NCBI GenBank assembly: GCA_017432615.1
Contig: JAFRIV010000029.1
Location: 1 to 64,000, forward strand
Length of the DNA stretch: 64,000 bases
Direction of reading: 5' to 3'
From: Oscillospiraceae bacterium
GTDB taxonomy: Bacteria; Bacillota; Clostridia; Oscillospirales; Oscillospiraceae
This document shows positions 41,501 to 49,800 of the stretch, in pieces (within the stretch, counting starts at the first letter, position 1; each line of letters opens with the position of its first letter). Below the pieces are notes generated by a model. That model was not told the DNA's origin, did no database searches, and worked only from the letters and a program-made list of their open reading frames with translations. The position numbers and the translations under genes were made by a program.

Positions 41501-42091
41501 GCCGGGGACTGCACCCTGTATGCCCGGTGGCAGCAGAAAGTTTTTGACATCCATTCCGACGGCAGCGCCGTAGCCCGGGTCGGCACGGACAAGGTCAACC
41601 GCGCAGAGGAAGGCACCGTAATCAGCCTGCAGCTCAGCGACACCGCCGAACCGGCGGAGGGATATTCCTTTTCGGGTGATTTTGCGGTGAACGTGGGGGA
41701 CAGCCTGGTTGCCTATGGCGTGGAGGAATTCACCATGCCCGGAGCAGCGGTCATGATCCGCGCCCTGGTTGTTCCCACTGTTTCACAGGCTGTGTTTACG
41801 CTGCCTGCCGTGACCGCCATTGAGGCTAATGCCTTCGAGGGCGACGCTTCCGTCACCGCAGTAGATGCAAGCAGCTGCACGTCTATCGGCGAGAAGGCTT
41901 TCATGGGTTGCACAGGGCTGACGCAGATCCGCCTGCCGAGGGACTGCACGATCGACGCCACGGCCTTCGCCGGCTGCGGCACGGTGACCGTCTTCGCCCC
42001 GGCGGGCGGCGATACGGAAGACTCCTGCAAAAACATCACAAACTGCGTGTTTGTGGGGAGTTATTGGGGCGAAGAAGACCCTATCGAATGA
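38564..42091 (+). CDS. Secreted BspA-type leucine-rich-repeat protein with Listeria-Bacteroides repeats
   Basis: 1175 residues. Signal peptide (MKKKLLGSLLCAALCLLLCG). LRR_5/BspA repeats occupy about 65-165 and 330-560 (AFQGCTGLTSLTLPDELASI type). A beta-rich middle follows (about 560-760). Three Listeria-Bacteroides (InlB B-type) repeats lie at about 765-985, each with a GWNT or GWM core and ending in LYAQW-like strands. A final LRR block closes the protein. No LPxTG, membrane anchor or S-layer domain is visible, so it is secreted or held non-covalently. Start ATG 38564 has GGGGG ten bases upstream. Such proteins usually mediate adhesion. Confidence 0.9.
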   Translation: MKKKLLGSLLCAALCLLLCGLAAADTMVSDDGCWRFSVDGNITKVTAFYPTAAAAGQYYRNAELTVPATLKSGGDSYSVHAIDPDFSGAENARKITLSAGVAVVGSEAFRGLNKLAEITLPSSLTDIGSCAFEGCTSLKAVTIPADNLIGIGSQAFKGTDGLTVTFEGSLQQWIDCTGSIIYPLEYATGSKTITSDGASFGWCGGDAASANDLYWTMSDSHLTIDGPGYIYSAGWNPAEVETLTIGEFYIVGVNREQDDFPWLDQMGQLKSIEVHPNNSKLSSLAAGEGLGGVLFSNDLTTLHYCPRAYAGPVRIPDGIQVISPFAFTGCRGVTGLVPQQGSTDFHEADGCLLTSGNCLRLCPPYRDPVVIPTEAESVIPEAFQLVYDTVGALHVLLPDNKNHQIATSFNGFKGSFSVTIQENVMGIPENTFLDCSGLTSVALPGTLEWIDPGAFQGCTGLTSLTLPDELASIEERAFQGCTGLTSLTLPDEMNWIGERAFQGCTGLRTLDIPKIVSFIRENAFEGCTGLTAVYYPGTDAQWALVTDGRSVLPSTAFLYTLDNQTDYVSINMTGLDTAAGDRVTLTDEKGTVRDVTASGNWTFWNFGAKLTITPGTGRRITYAAGVEGEASVTHTWSAPVTLPLDTSGGVPSVHVTFDVQDGQEVYHLFVSEKKLDDMAGQDDPRWSLTYNGNSYRNGDILLVVTNGVSEMREFTLTVYPNMFGCAGAIYKADGSLIKAVSEAGTVTFTVDSDITLSLTWYDRNTRATLTYDGNGSAGSMAAQPAQDAKAVLAKNGFDGLIKEGEHQEYQRFDGWMVNGVTLAPGDTLNYLNADMTAYAQWTPAYRVWLRPNGGEGSNIDLRIPKGSTCVLPVDAFTRAGYAIAGWNTKARGTGDAYDAGTAMEPAKDLTLYAQWAQAWNVTFDPNGGTGSMVELPIARGQSAGLPACAFSRANHVFTGWNTEADGSGTALAAGDSFMPAGDCTLYARWQQKVFDIHSDGSAVARVGTDKVNRAEEGTVISLQLSDTAEPAEGYSFSGDFAVNVGDSLVAYGVEEFTMPGAAVMIRALVVPTVSQAVFTLPAVTAIEANAFEGDASVTAVDASSCTSIGEKAFMGCTGLTQIRLPRDCTIDATAFAGCGTVTVFAPAGGDTEDSCKNITNCVFVGSYWGEEDPIE
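39926..40132 (+). repeat. Tandem 69-base repeats within the LRR gene
   Basis: Three consecutive 23-codon units begin TTTCAGGG at 39926, 39995 and 40064. The first two share about 45 nearly identical bases, showing recent duplication. Confidence 0.85.
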
Positions 42092-42128
42092 ATTTACAGT
42101 AAGATAGGGGACTGGTAATATTATGGAA

Positions 42129-42204
42129 TCAGGGACGGTTTACTGAAACCGTAACCGTACCTGATAGTCCGGGGGCTGTTCTCATAAGAATGAGAACAGC
42201 CCCC
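42129..42204. terminator. Two hairpins between convergent genes
   Basis: 42135-42152 is ACGGTTT/AAACCGT with loop ACTG, enclosed by TCAGG/CCTGA. 42171-42204 is a perfect 15-base stem GGGGGCTGTTCTCAT/ATGAGAACAGCCCCC with loop AAGA. Neither is followed by a T-run, but the position between the convergent LRR and permease-family genes fits a terminator. Confidence 0.55.
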
Positions 42205-42240
42205 GGTGCAGGTACAGAGTATCGCTCGGGCATCCGGCGC

Positions 42241-43281
42241 TCAGAACCGGCCTTCCAGGATCCGGTCCGTGATGATCCGCCCGACATCAAAATTGTTCTT
42301 CATGGCTGTGAAGAAGATATCTGCCGATTCCACGTTGTCATCGCCGCGCAGGGTGTGCGGTTCGTCGCCGCTCCAGAAGCTTTCCGGCGTGACGCCCGGC
42401 ATATAAACATCCATGTTCACGCTGTCCCGGATGATGATCAGTCGGTCCAGCAGGCCCATCTGCCGGACCGCCCGCGCCACCGCCACATCTTCCATTTCCG
42501 TCGCCGTGTAAGGATCCGTGCACTGATAGGTTTCGGCCATGAGTAGCGCGTTTTCGTGGCCGTAAATGCCTTTCCAGTAGTTATCGGCGGTAACCGAGGT
42601 CCCCCGCAGCACCTGCGGGTCGCGTCCGGCCCAGTCCTCGCCGTTGAAAACAGCCAGCATATAGGCGCGGGTGACCTCCGTTGTATGGAGGGGAGTCTCT
42701 TTTACAAGGGCGTATACCCGGTCCGTCAGCTCCGGATCCAAACGCACTACGGCATAGCTGTCATAATTGACGTCGTGGAACCAGGTCGTTCCGTCCGGAT
42801 CCTCAATCTCCCGGGCATCCATGTGGTGCCCCAGGTCATAGTCCACGACCGTGGATATGATGAACACATCTCCCATGACCGTGCTTCCGTAAGCGGACCC
42901 GCAGCAGCCGGTTGAAATGATATAGGCCTGCGAAAAATCAAAACGGCTGTCAGACAGCACAGCCGCGGTGTTCAGTGCGGCACTGACTTTTCCCATGCCC
43001 AACAGGCACAGCGCGACGCCGTCTTTGTAATACAGCGCGCAGGAGCTGTTCGGAACGTCATACGCCTCGCCCCCGGCCAGGTAATGCTCAAAATAGTATT
43101 GTGCCTCGCCCGGATCGTCACCACAGAGTTCGCCCACTTCAAACTTGGGAAGCAGCAGCACTTTAACCGGGAGGGGGGAAGACGGTTCCTCCGGCTGTTC
43201 CGCTGCAGAGCAGGGGCAGGAGACAAAAAACGCAAGGACCGCAAGGATCACCAGGGACGCCCGGTTTTTTTTCATTTTCAT
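42241..43281 (-). CDS. Secreted purine nucleoside permease (NUP) family protein
   Basis: 346 residues. A signal peptide (ASLVILAVLAFFVSCPCSA) precedes the NUP fold: KVLLLPKFEVGELCGDDPGE at about 39-58, GMGKVSAALNTAAVL near 95, YIISTGCCGSAYGSTVMGDV near 120 and the C-terminal LIIIRDSVNMDVYMPGVTP. The family is related to nucleoside phosphorylases and was named from a fungal permease; in bacteria the role is uncertain. Secretion suggests extracellular nucleoside scavenging (inference). GGAAAGGAAAA precedes the first ATG (43281); the ATG two codons later is equally possible. No clear promoter is visible. Confidence 0.8.
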   Translation of the reverse strand: MKMKKNRASLVILAVLAFFVSCPCSAAEQPEEPSSPLPVKVLLLPKFEVGELCGDDPGEAQYYFEHYLAGGEAYDVPNSSCALYYKDGVALCLLGMGKVSAALNTAAVLSDSRFDFSQAYIISTGCCGSAYGSTVMGDVFIISTVVDYDLGHHMDAREIEDPDGTTWFHDVNYDSYAVVRLDPELTDRVYALVKETPLHTTEVTRAYMLAVFNGEDWAGRDPQVLRGTSVTADNYWKGIYGHENALLMAETYQCTDPYTATEMEDVAVARAVRQMGLLDRLIIIRDSVNMDVYMPGVTPESFWSGDEPHTLRGDDNVESADIFFTAMKNNFDVGRIITDRILEGRF

Positions 43282-43634
43282 TTTTCCTTTCCGATTAAGA
43301 CATAAAAGATCTGCTGTCTGTTGACGCCGCGCAGGATGACGTGATCAGTATCCGTACGTCCGGGTTGCCTTGCCGTTCCGGACAGCACAGTCACCCCAAT
43401 GGCATGATATCATAAAGCTCGAAAAGCTTCAAGACAGAGAACCGTTTCCTGTCTTGCTCAATCACCCTGAGCTGAGTTACACCGGAGACGGTTTTAACTG
43501 TCTCCGGTGTATATTTGGCTGTTGGCTTGTACCTCCGCAGCTGCGGCATTTGCAGGCAGGCCGACGGCCTTAACGGTTCATTTTTTGCTTTTTGGCAGAT
43601 TTAATCCGTAAGCAGATGTCTCACCGGGCAGGTT
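43282..43634. other. 353-base gap, one hairpin
   Basis: No convincing gene. At 43481-43508 ACCGGAGACGGTT and AACTGTCTCCGGT form a long stem (one G-U pair, two-base loop), possibly a terminator or insertion footprint. A 67-codon open frame from TTG at 43370 has no ribosome site and no protein-like features. Confidence 0.4.
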
Positions 43635-44733
43635 TCAGCGGATCGGCACCAGTTTTTTGAAGAGCAGGGACAGTACCACTGCAGGGCTGATCTCAATGAC
43701 CTCAGCTTTCTCTTGGGCCTTGAGAAATCCTTCCTCCCGCAGCCAGTTCACCGTGTCCCGGATCGATTCTGAATACGGTCTGCTGTGGAAGCCAAGTTCC
43801 CTTTCCGCCTTTGAACTGTCATATTCATTGTTGCGGCTCAGCATGTAGATGTTGAATTCCGAGAGAAGCGGATCCTTTCCCGTGACCCTGCTGGCGGCTG
43901 CAAGCCCCTTCACCGCTACTTTGGCGAGTTCTTTGGACAGAACATATGATTTTACAGAGAGTCCGGCTGCCTTGGCGATCTCACGGAACATATCCTGCAT
44001 GGTGACAGTTTCACCGGTCAGGATATAGCTCTCGCCTCTGCGCCCTTTGCTGCAGGCGGCGATCACCCCGTCGGCCAGATCCCGGACATCGGCAATGCTG
44101 AAGATGCCTTCGAGCCCCATTCTCAATTTGCCCTGCACAAACTGCTGCACCATGCTGGTGACCGAGTTGAAGGCATAATCCTTCGGCCCGCAGATTCCCG
44201 AAGGCAGGACGATCGTGGCGTCCAGTTCCGGGTGGGACTGCACCGCGTCCAGAACCAGCTGTGCAGCCTCCGCCTTGGTCACGGAATAGCAGCCGACCAG
44301 CCCTTCTGTCGGCAGGAAGTGATCCACTTCCCTGATTTTTTGCCCGGCGGGAAGCTCCGGGATGGCCCCGGTTGAACCAACATAAACCAGCTTCCTGACA
44401 CGGTGCTTCAGGCATTGGTCAATGATGTTGGCGGTGCCGCCTACATTGACGGCGCGTACCTTCGGGTTCATCTCCATTTTTTCCCACACGATGGCTGCGC
44501 AGTGGATGACATAGACCTCATCCTCTTCCGCAGTCCGGAAGAATTCCTCGAGAGACGGCACATCCAGAAGATCACCGTAAACGACCTCGACCTCCTTCGG
44601 CAGATACTTTCCGGTCGGGTCGTTCGGTAAAACGAGCCCCCGCACGCGCTCTCCCTTCTCCAACAGCTGTCGGCAGATGTTGCCGCCCAGATTCCCCGCT
44701 GCTCCGGTAACAAGATAGATTTTATATTTTCAT
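43635..44733 (-). CDS. NAD-dependent epimerase/dehydratase with frameshifted 5' end
   Basis: Extended short-chain dehydrogenase. The Rossmann start reads KIYLVTGAAGNLGGNICRQL, followed by YGDLLDVPSL, IHCAAIVWE, the catalytic YSVTKAE (Tyr-x3-Lys) and PSGICGPKDY. The proper ATG (44733) has AAAGGAG ten bases upstream, but it reads Met-Lys-Ile-stop. The Rossmann frame is one base out of step and opens right after a TGA with no start codon. Removing one A from the AAAA run at 44727-44730 restores Met-Lys-Tyr-Lys-Ile-Tyr. The gene is therefore frameshifted, slips, or carries a sequence error; a TTG at 44663 would yield a protein without the NAD-binding motif. Confidence 0.75.
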
Positions 44734-44770
44734 GATGATATGCTCCTTTCTTTTCTCTTGTTCTGGAGCA

Positions 44771-44799
44771 ATCGTAACACCGTAGAATTATTTTGTCAA
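44771..44799 (-). promoter_or_regulatory. Promoter of the epimerase gene with overlapping dyad
   Basis: On the minus strand: perfect TTGACA (44799-44794), 17-base spacer, TACGAT (44776-44771). The -35 lies inside TTGTTGACAA, within an AT-rich near-palindrome, a likely repressor site. Confidence 0.6.
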
Positions 44800-44873
44800 C
44801 AATAAAATGTTGAATAAACTGTAAACTGACGGAAGGCAATGGATGAGCCACAATGCCTCCGTGCAGCAGAAAG

Positions 44874-44905
44874 GGAGCCCGCTTTTGATCGGGAAAGCAG
44901 GCTCC
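44874..44905 (-). terminator. Hairpin after the HTH gene
   Basis: GGAGCC-GCTTT pairs with AAAGC-GGCTCC with one mismatch and an eight-base loop. On the minus strand CTTTCTG follows, a weak T-tract. Confidence 0.5.
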
Positions 44906-44918
44906 GGGTAAAATTGTT

Positions 44919-45794
44919 TCAGATCAGATGAATTTCGCTGACCGGGATTTCGGCTCTGTAATGGGAGAGATATTCTTCTTTCAGAAGCGTTGCTCTCTCA
45001 AGGTCGAACAGGAGGACAGAGAGCTCACCGTGAAAGGATAAGCGGTCTTTGCAGGCACAGAGATCCTCATACGCGCCGGGATGATTCGTCACAACCGATA
45101 CGATGCGATCTCTGCGCGGCTTCAGAAAAACCAGTTCCTCGACCATGCTCCGCAAGGTGTTTCTTGCCAGAGCGGGAGAAGGATATTCTTCTTCTGAAAG
45201 GAACGCATACCGAATCAGATATTCTGAAACTTCGTGGTTCATCAGTTTCAGACAGGTATCAAAACGAATCCCGTCGATTTCTGCACCGCCCATATGAACA
45301 AGCTGGAATGCCAGACCTTTTCCCCCAAGCCTTCCTAAGATGATGCCGTTCGCAGTGGCTGTAAACCGCTGTGTTTCACTCTGGAGACGCTGTATTCTTT
45401 TCAATTCTTCCGGCTTCATGGCGGCAACGGACACTTCTGTTCTGCCACCGTCAGAGTAGATCCCCCTGGCCTGTAATACTTTGATCATGACAGAGGAGGG
45501 AATGTCAGCCAATGCTGTACGGATCCCCACGGACATGCCGGCAGACATGCCGCTCTGATAATCCTCAGACGTACCCGCGGCTGCGATCAGCTGCTGAGCG
45601 GTCACTCTGCCTCTCGGGGCTGCCTGCAGGCTGGTTAAAGCTTCATAGATCCCCGGCTTTTTGGGGATATAAGTCCCGTTTATGATTTTGGAGAGGATCG
45701 CCGCATCCACCCCGGAATCCCGTGCATATTCTCTTAAGGAGCGGTCCTGCCCTTTCGCCTGTTTTACCAATTCTCCAACGCTGATCTGCTTCAT
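44919..45794 (-). CDS. HTH regulator with large uncharacterised C-terminal domain
   Basis: 291 residues. Residues about 5-50 form an XRE-like helix-turn-helix (LREYARDSGVDAAILSKIIN, then GTYIPKKPGIYEAL). Residues 75-120 are low in charge with repeated Gly-Met-Ser. From about 130 a mixed alpha/beta domain with no motif I recognise continues to the end (VTNHPGAYEDLCACKDRLSF). GGAGG lies seven bases before the ATG. It has a strong promoter and lies upstream of the epimerase gene on the same strand, divergent from the EamA gene, either of which it might control. Confidence 0.7.
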   Translation of the reverse strand: MKQISVGELVKQAKGQDRSLREYARDSGVDAAILSKIINGTYIPKKPGIYEALTSLQAAPRGRVTAQQLIAAAGTSEDYQSGMSAGMSVGIRTALADIPSSVMIKVLQARGIYSDGGRTEVSVAAMKPEELKRIQRLQSETQRFTATANGIILGRLGGKGLAFQLVHMGGAEIDGIRFDTCLKLMNHEVSEYLIRYAFLSEEEYPSPALARNTLRSMVEELVFLKPRRDRIVSVVTNHPGAYEDLCACKDRLSFHGELSVLLFDLERATLLKEEYLSHYRAEIPVSEIHLI

Positions 45795-45824
45795 CTCAAA
45801 CCTCCATGCCGGGCTCTTTGAATG

Positions 45825-45853
45825 ATTATATCATAGTTGAAAAAGATTAACAA
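45825..45853 (-). promoter_or_regulatory. Promoter of the HTH regulator gene
   Basis: On the minus strand: TTGTTA (45853-45848), 17-base spacer, perfect TATAAT (45830-45825). Confidence 0.65.
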
Positions 45854-45942
45854 CATGCACTTTCCCAGACTGCCCTCTTGCTGGTTCTTTTTCGTTTCCT
45901 CCTCTATTTATAAATAAAAATTGTTTTGAGCGGATTTTCCAG

Positions 45943-45971
45943 TAGATTATTTAAGGCAGATACGGTATAAT
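45943..45971 (+). promoter_or_regulatory. Promoter of the EamA-helicase pair
   Basis: Perfect TATAAT (45966-45971) with a weak -35 TAGATT (45943-45948) at 17 bases, about 30 bases before the ATG. Confidence 0.45.
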
Positions 45972-46003
45972 ACCATGATATTTTTTGGAGAGGATCCTTA
46001 CAG

Positions 46004-46879
46004 ATGAAGGCTTTCATTCAGCATACGCTTTTCCCGATCCTTGCCGCAATGATCTGGGGCACTGCTTTTTCAGCACAGACGGTAGCCAGCACCTATATAC
46101 AGCCCTTTGCCGTCAATGCTTTTCGGGGGCTTGTTGCCTCCGCAGTGCTGATTCTGGTGTGCGTGATCTTTCATATCCGTCCCGGTGAGAAGAAAAAGGT
46201 GATCATCGGTTCCCTGGTCTGCGGCACGGCTCTGTTTATTGCCAGCAATTTTCAGCAGTACGGGATCGGAGAAGAGGGAGCGGGAAAATCCGGCTTTATC
46301 ACGGCGCTTTATATCGTGCTGGTGCCGGTTTTCGGGGTTTTCCTGCACAAGCGGACAACGCCGAAGGTGTGGCTGGCCGTACTGATTGCTGTGACGGGCA
46401 TGTATTTTCTCTGTATAAAACCCGGTGTGACGTTCGGCACAGGGGATCTGGCTCTGCTGGTTTGCGCCGTCATGTTTACCCTGCAGATCCTTGCCATCGA
46501 TTTTTATTCCGGGATCGTGGATCCTGTTGCCCTTTCTGCGGGGCAGCTGCTTGTCTGCGGGCTGTTTTCCCTCATCGTTTCCGTTTTTGCGGAGACGACG
46601 ACCCTGTCTGATTTTGCACCCTGCCTGTGGCAGATGCTTTATGTGGCAATCTTCTCCAGCTGCGTTGCCTACACCCTGCAGATCTTTGCCCAGAAGGGCG
46701 GCAATCCTTCCGTCGTGTCGCTGCTGCTGAGCCTGGAATCTGTTTTTGCACTGCTGGGCGGCATGCTCCTGCTGGGGGAGAAAATGACCGGGCGGGAGTA
46801 TCTGGGCTGCGTACTGATGGCACTGGCCATTGTGATCTCCCAGCTGCCGGAGAACCGTTCGGAAAAGGAGACAGAGTAA
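46004..46879 (+). CDS. EamA/DMT-family transporter
   Basis: 291-residue inner-membrane protein of ten helices in two EamA repeats. The first repeat has LAAMIWGTAFSAQTVAS and FRGLVASAVLILVCV; the second ends with LESVFALLGGMLLLGEKMTG and a short hydrophilic tail. Members export amino acids, metabolites or drugs; the substrate is not deducible. GGAGAGG lies about ten bases before the ATG. The helicase gene starts one base after its stop, so the two are co-transcribed. Confidence 0.9.
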   Translation: MKAFIQHTLFPILAAMIWGTAFSAQTVASTYIQPFAVNAFRGLVASAVLILVCVIFHIRPGEKKKVIIGSLVCGTALFIASNFQQYGIGEEGAGKSGFITALYIVLVPVFGVFLHKRTTPKVWLAVLIAVTGMYFLCIKPGVTFGTGDLALLVCAVMFTLQILAIDFYSGIVDPVALSAGQLLVCGLFSLIVSVFAETTTLSDFAPCLWQMLYVAIFSSCVAYTLQIFAQKGGNPSVVSLLLSLESVFALLGGMLLLGEKMTGREYLGCVLMALAIVISQLPENRSEKETE

Positions 46880-46880
46880 A

Positions 46881-49800
46881 ATGATCCGATGGCAGCATCT
46901 GTTTTCGAAAATGATCTTGAGCCGCGGCAAGGAGTATTTCCATAACAACGCAGTAAAGGATCTGCGCCGCTGGGCGGGGACATATCGCGCTACCGTGGCC
47001 GGGAGAGAGAAATACGCAGTACAGATCGTCACGGCAGCCAATAAAGTGCTGAGCATGTCCTGTACCTGCCCTTACGCGGAGGACGGGAATAACTGCAAGC
47101 ACATGGCAGCGGTGCTTTTCGCCATTTCCATGGCGGAATTGAGCGGCGGCGTAAAAGTGGAAGAGGAAAAAGCCCTGACGGTTGATCGGCAGAAAAGAAA
47201 ACGCTGTTTTCCCTTTCAGCGCCCCGAAGGGGAGGAAAAGTATCGGTATTTCCGTATGGAGGAGATCACAAGTTCTCTTTCCTTTTATGAAGATACCCTG
47301 GAAGAGGCGAAAACACTGCTGAAAGAGGGCAGAACACACTCCTTCCAGGTAAGCACCGGCTATTCCGGCGTTTATGAAGACGATGCCCTGGCAGGACAGG
47401 CGTCGATGGCCTTTGAAAAGCAGGGGGTAGCTTTCTGCTTTTTCCGGGCGGAGGAGCTTCTGAAAATAGAGTGCAGAGTCAACGGATGCAGGGCGGCGGG
47501 ATATTTCGGCATATTTGATCCCAACGGAGAAAAGGAACCCTGTGCCCATCAGGTCGCTCTGCTGCTGCAGCTGGAAGAAGAACTGAACCGCTCCAACCTT
47601 GGGGATGCCACTGACCGTGCCGCACACTTCATGCTTGATCAATTTACCAGCAGGCTGATGCGGGAAGATACTCCGGGGGTGGAAAATACCGAAGGAAACC
47701 GGGAGACGGCAGGGCGCACGGTAACCCTGATCCCGCGCCTGAAAGAGGATTACCACATGCTCACTTCCGCTTTTCGGGCAGGAACCGGAGGAAAGTTTCT
47801 GCAGGTGAAGGATCTGACGGCTCTGGTGGATGCGGTGGAAGAACGCCGGGAACTGAAACTCGGCAAAACGCTCACCCTGGATTTCGCCACGGATACGCTG
47901 GATGAAACAGCCAAAGGCTGGTTTGATTATATCAACCGCTATGTGCAGGATGAACGCAGCCGCCAGTACGGATTTACTTCCCGCTACGGGGAGGGAAATC
48001 CGAAACAGCAGATCCCGCTGCGTGCATCCTATCTGGACGAGTTCTTTGATCTTGGCCTCGGCCGTGAAGTGACGATGGCAGAAGGATACGGATCCGGAAA
48101 TACGGAAGTGTCCCTGCGGGAAACGGAACCGAAGCTTTCCCTTCGTATTGAGGCAAAGAAGGATGACCGGGGAAATTTCGAGGGCATTACCCTCACCGGG
48201 AATCTGCCGGAGATTTTCAACGGGGCCAAATATCAGTATATCCTCCGTGACCGGGAGCTTTGCCGTATCAGCGGAAAGGGCTTTAAAGCGATCCGGCCGC
48301 TGTTTCATGCTTCCCGCGGAGAGGAACTGAACGTTACCATTGGACGCAGAAATCTTTCCGGATTTTATCACAATATCCTTCCCGTGCTGCAGGAGACCTG
48401 TACAATTATCCAGCCGGATGAAGACCTGATCCTGACCTATGTGGAACCGGAAGCGGAGATCGGTTTTTACCTGGATGCCGTTTCCGGGATGCCGATATGC
48501 ACAGCAAAGGCGGTTTACGGCGAGCGGGAAGAACATCTCAGCGACTGGCTCGCCGAGCATCCGCAGATTACAGGCTCCTATCGGGATATGATTCGGGAAC
48601 AGATGGCGCTTCATGCGGTGCAGAAGTATTTCCCGGAAGTGGTGGATCCCGTCGAGGGGATCCTCGGTTCGGACGGGGAGGAAGAGAGTATTTACCGAAT
48701 CCTGACGGAAGGCGTCGAGGAACTCTGGCGCTACGGGCAGGTCTTCAGTACGCCTGGTTTTGATGCCATCAAAGTCCGCCGCAAGGTCAGCGTGAAGCTG
48801 GGTGTCTCGATGGACAGTGATATTATGGATCTCACGGTGTCTACGGAGGATCTCTCTCTGGGCGAACTGTTGGAGATCCTGGAGAGCTACAAACTGAAAA
48901 AAAAGTATCATCGTCTGAAAAACGGGGAATTTGTCAATCTGGACGAAACTGTCGCAGAGCTTGCGGCCATGGTCAGCGCGCTGCACCTTTCTCCTAAGGA
49001 ATTCATCAGGGGCAGGATGCATCTGCCGGCTTACCGTGCCCTGTATCTCGACAGGATGCTGGAGCAGGTCAGCGATCTGAAAATGGCCCGCGATACGCAG
49101 TTTCGCAAACTGGTCAAAAGCTTTAAGACCGTGGAGGACTCTGACTTTGAAGTTCCGGAAACGCTGCAGGGCGTGCTGCGGCCCTATCAGGCCTATGGCT
49201 ATAAATGGCTGCGTACCCTTTCTGCCAGCGGTTTCGGGGGAATCCTTGCGGATGACATGGGCCTTGGAAAGACCCTCCAGATGATCTCCGTTTTGCTGGC
49301 AGAGCGGGATGAAGGCGCCATCGGCACTTCGCTGATCGTCTGCCCGGCCTCGCTGGTATTCAATTGGCTGGATGAGTTCGCCCGGTTTGCGCCGGATCTG
49401 AAAGTGTGTGCGGTGGTGGGGTCACAGGCGGAGCGATCTTCCATCCTGGAGCGATATGCCCGTTGGGATGTGCTCGTCACCTCTTATGACCTCTTAAAGC
49501 GCGACGCCCCCTGTTATGAAGACCTTACCTTCCTTTACGAGATCCTGGATGAGGCACAGTTTATCAAAAACCACTCCACCTCGGCGGCAAAGTCGGTCAA
49601 GATCCTCCGCGCAAGGCACCGTTTCGCCCTTACGGGTACGCCCATCGAAAACCGCCTCAGTGAGCTGTGGAGTATTTTTGATTTCCTGATGCCGGGCTTT
49701 TTATACGGTTATGACGTGTTCCGGAAAGAACTGGAAGCACCCATTGTGAAAAAGGGGGACGAAGAAGCGTCCCGGCGGCTGCGGCGGATGGTCTCGCCGT

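Noticed and set aside
43370-43573. 67-codon frame from TTG in the gap at 43.3-43.6 kb
   Set aside because: No ribosome site, no protein-like composition, and it crosses a strong hairpin.
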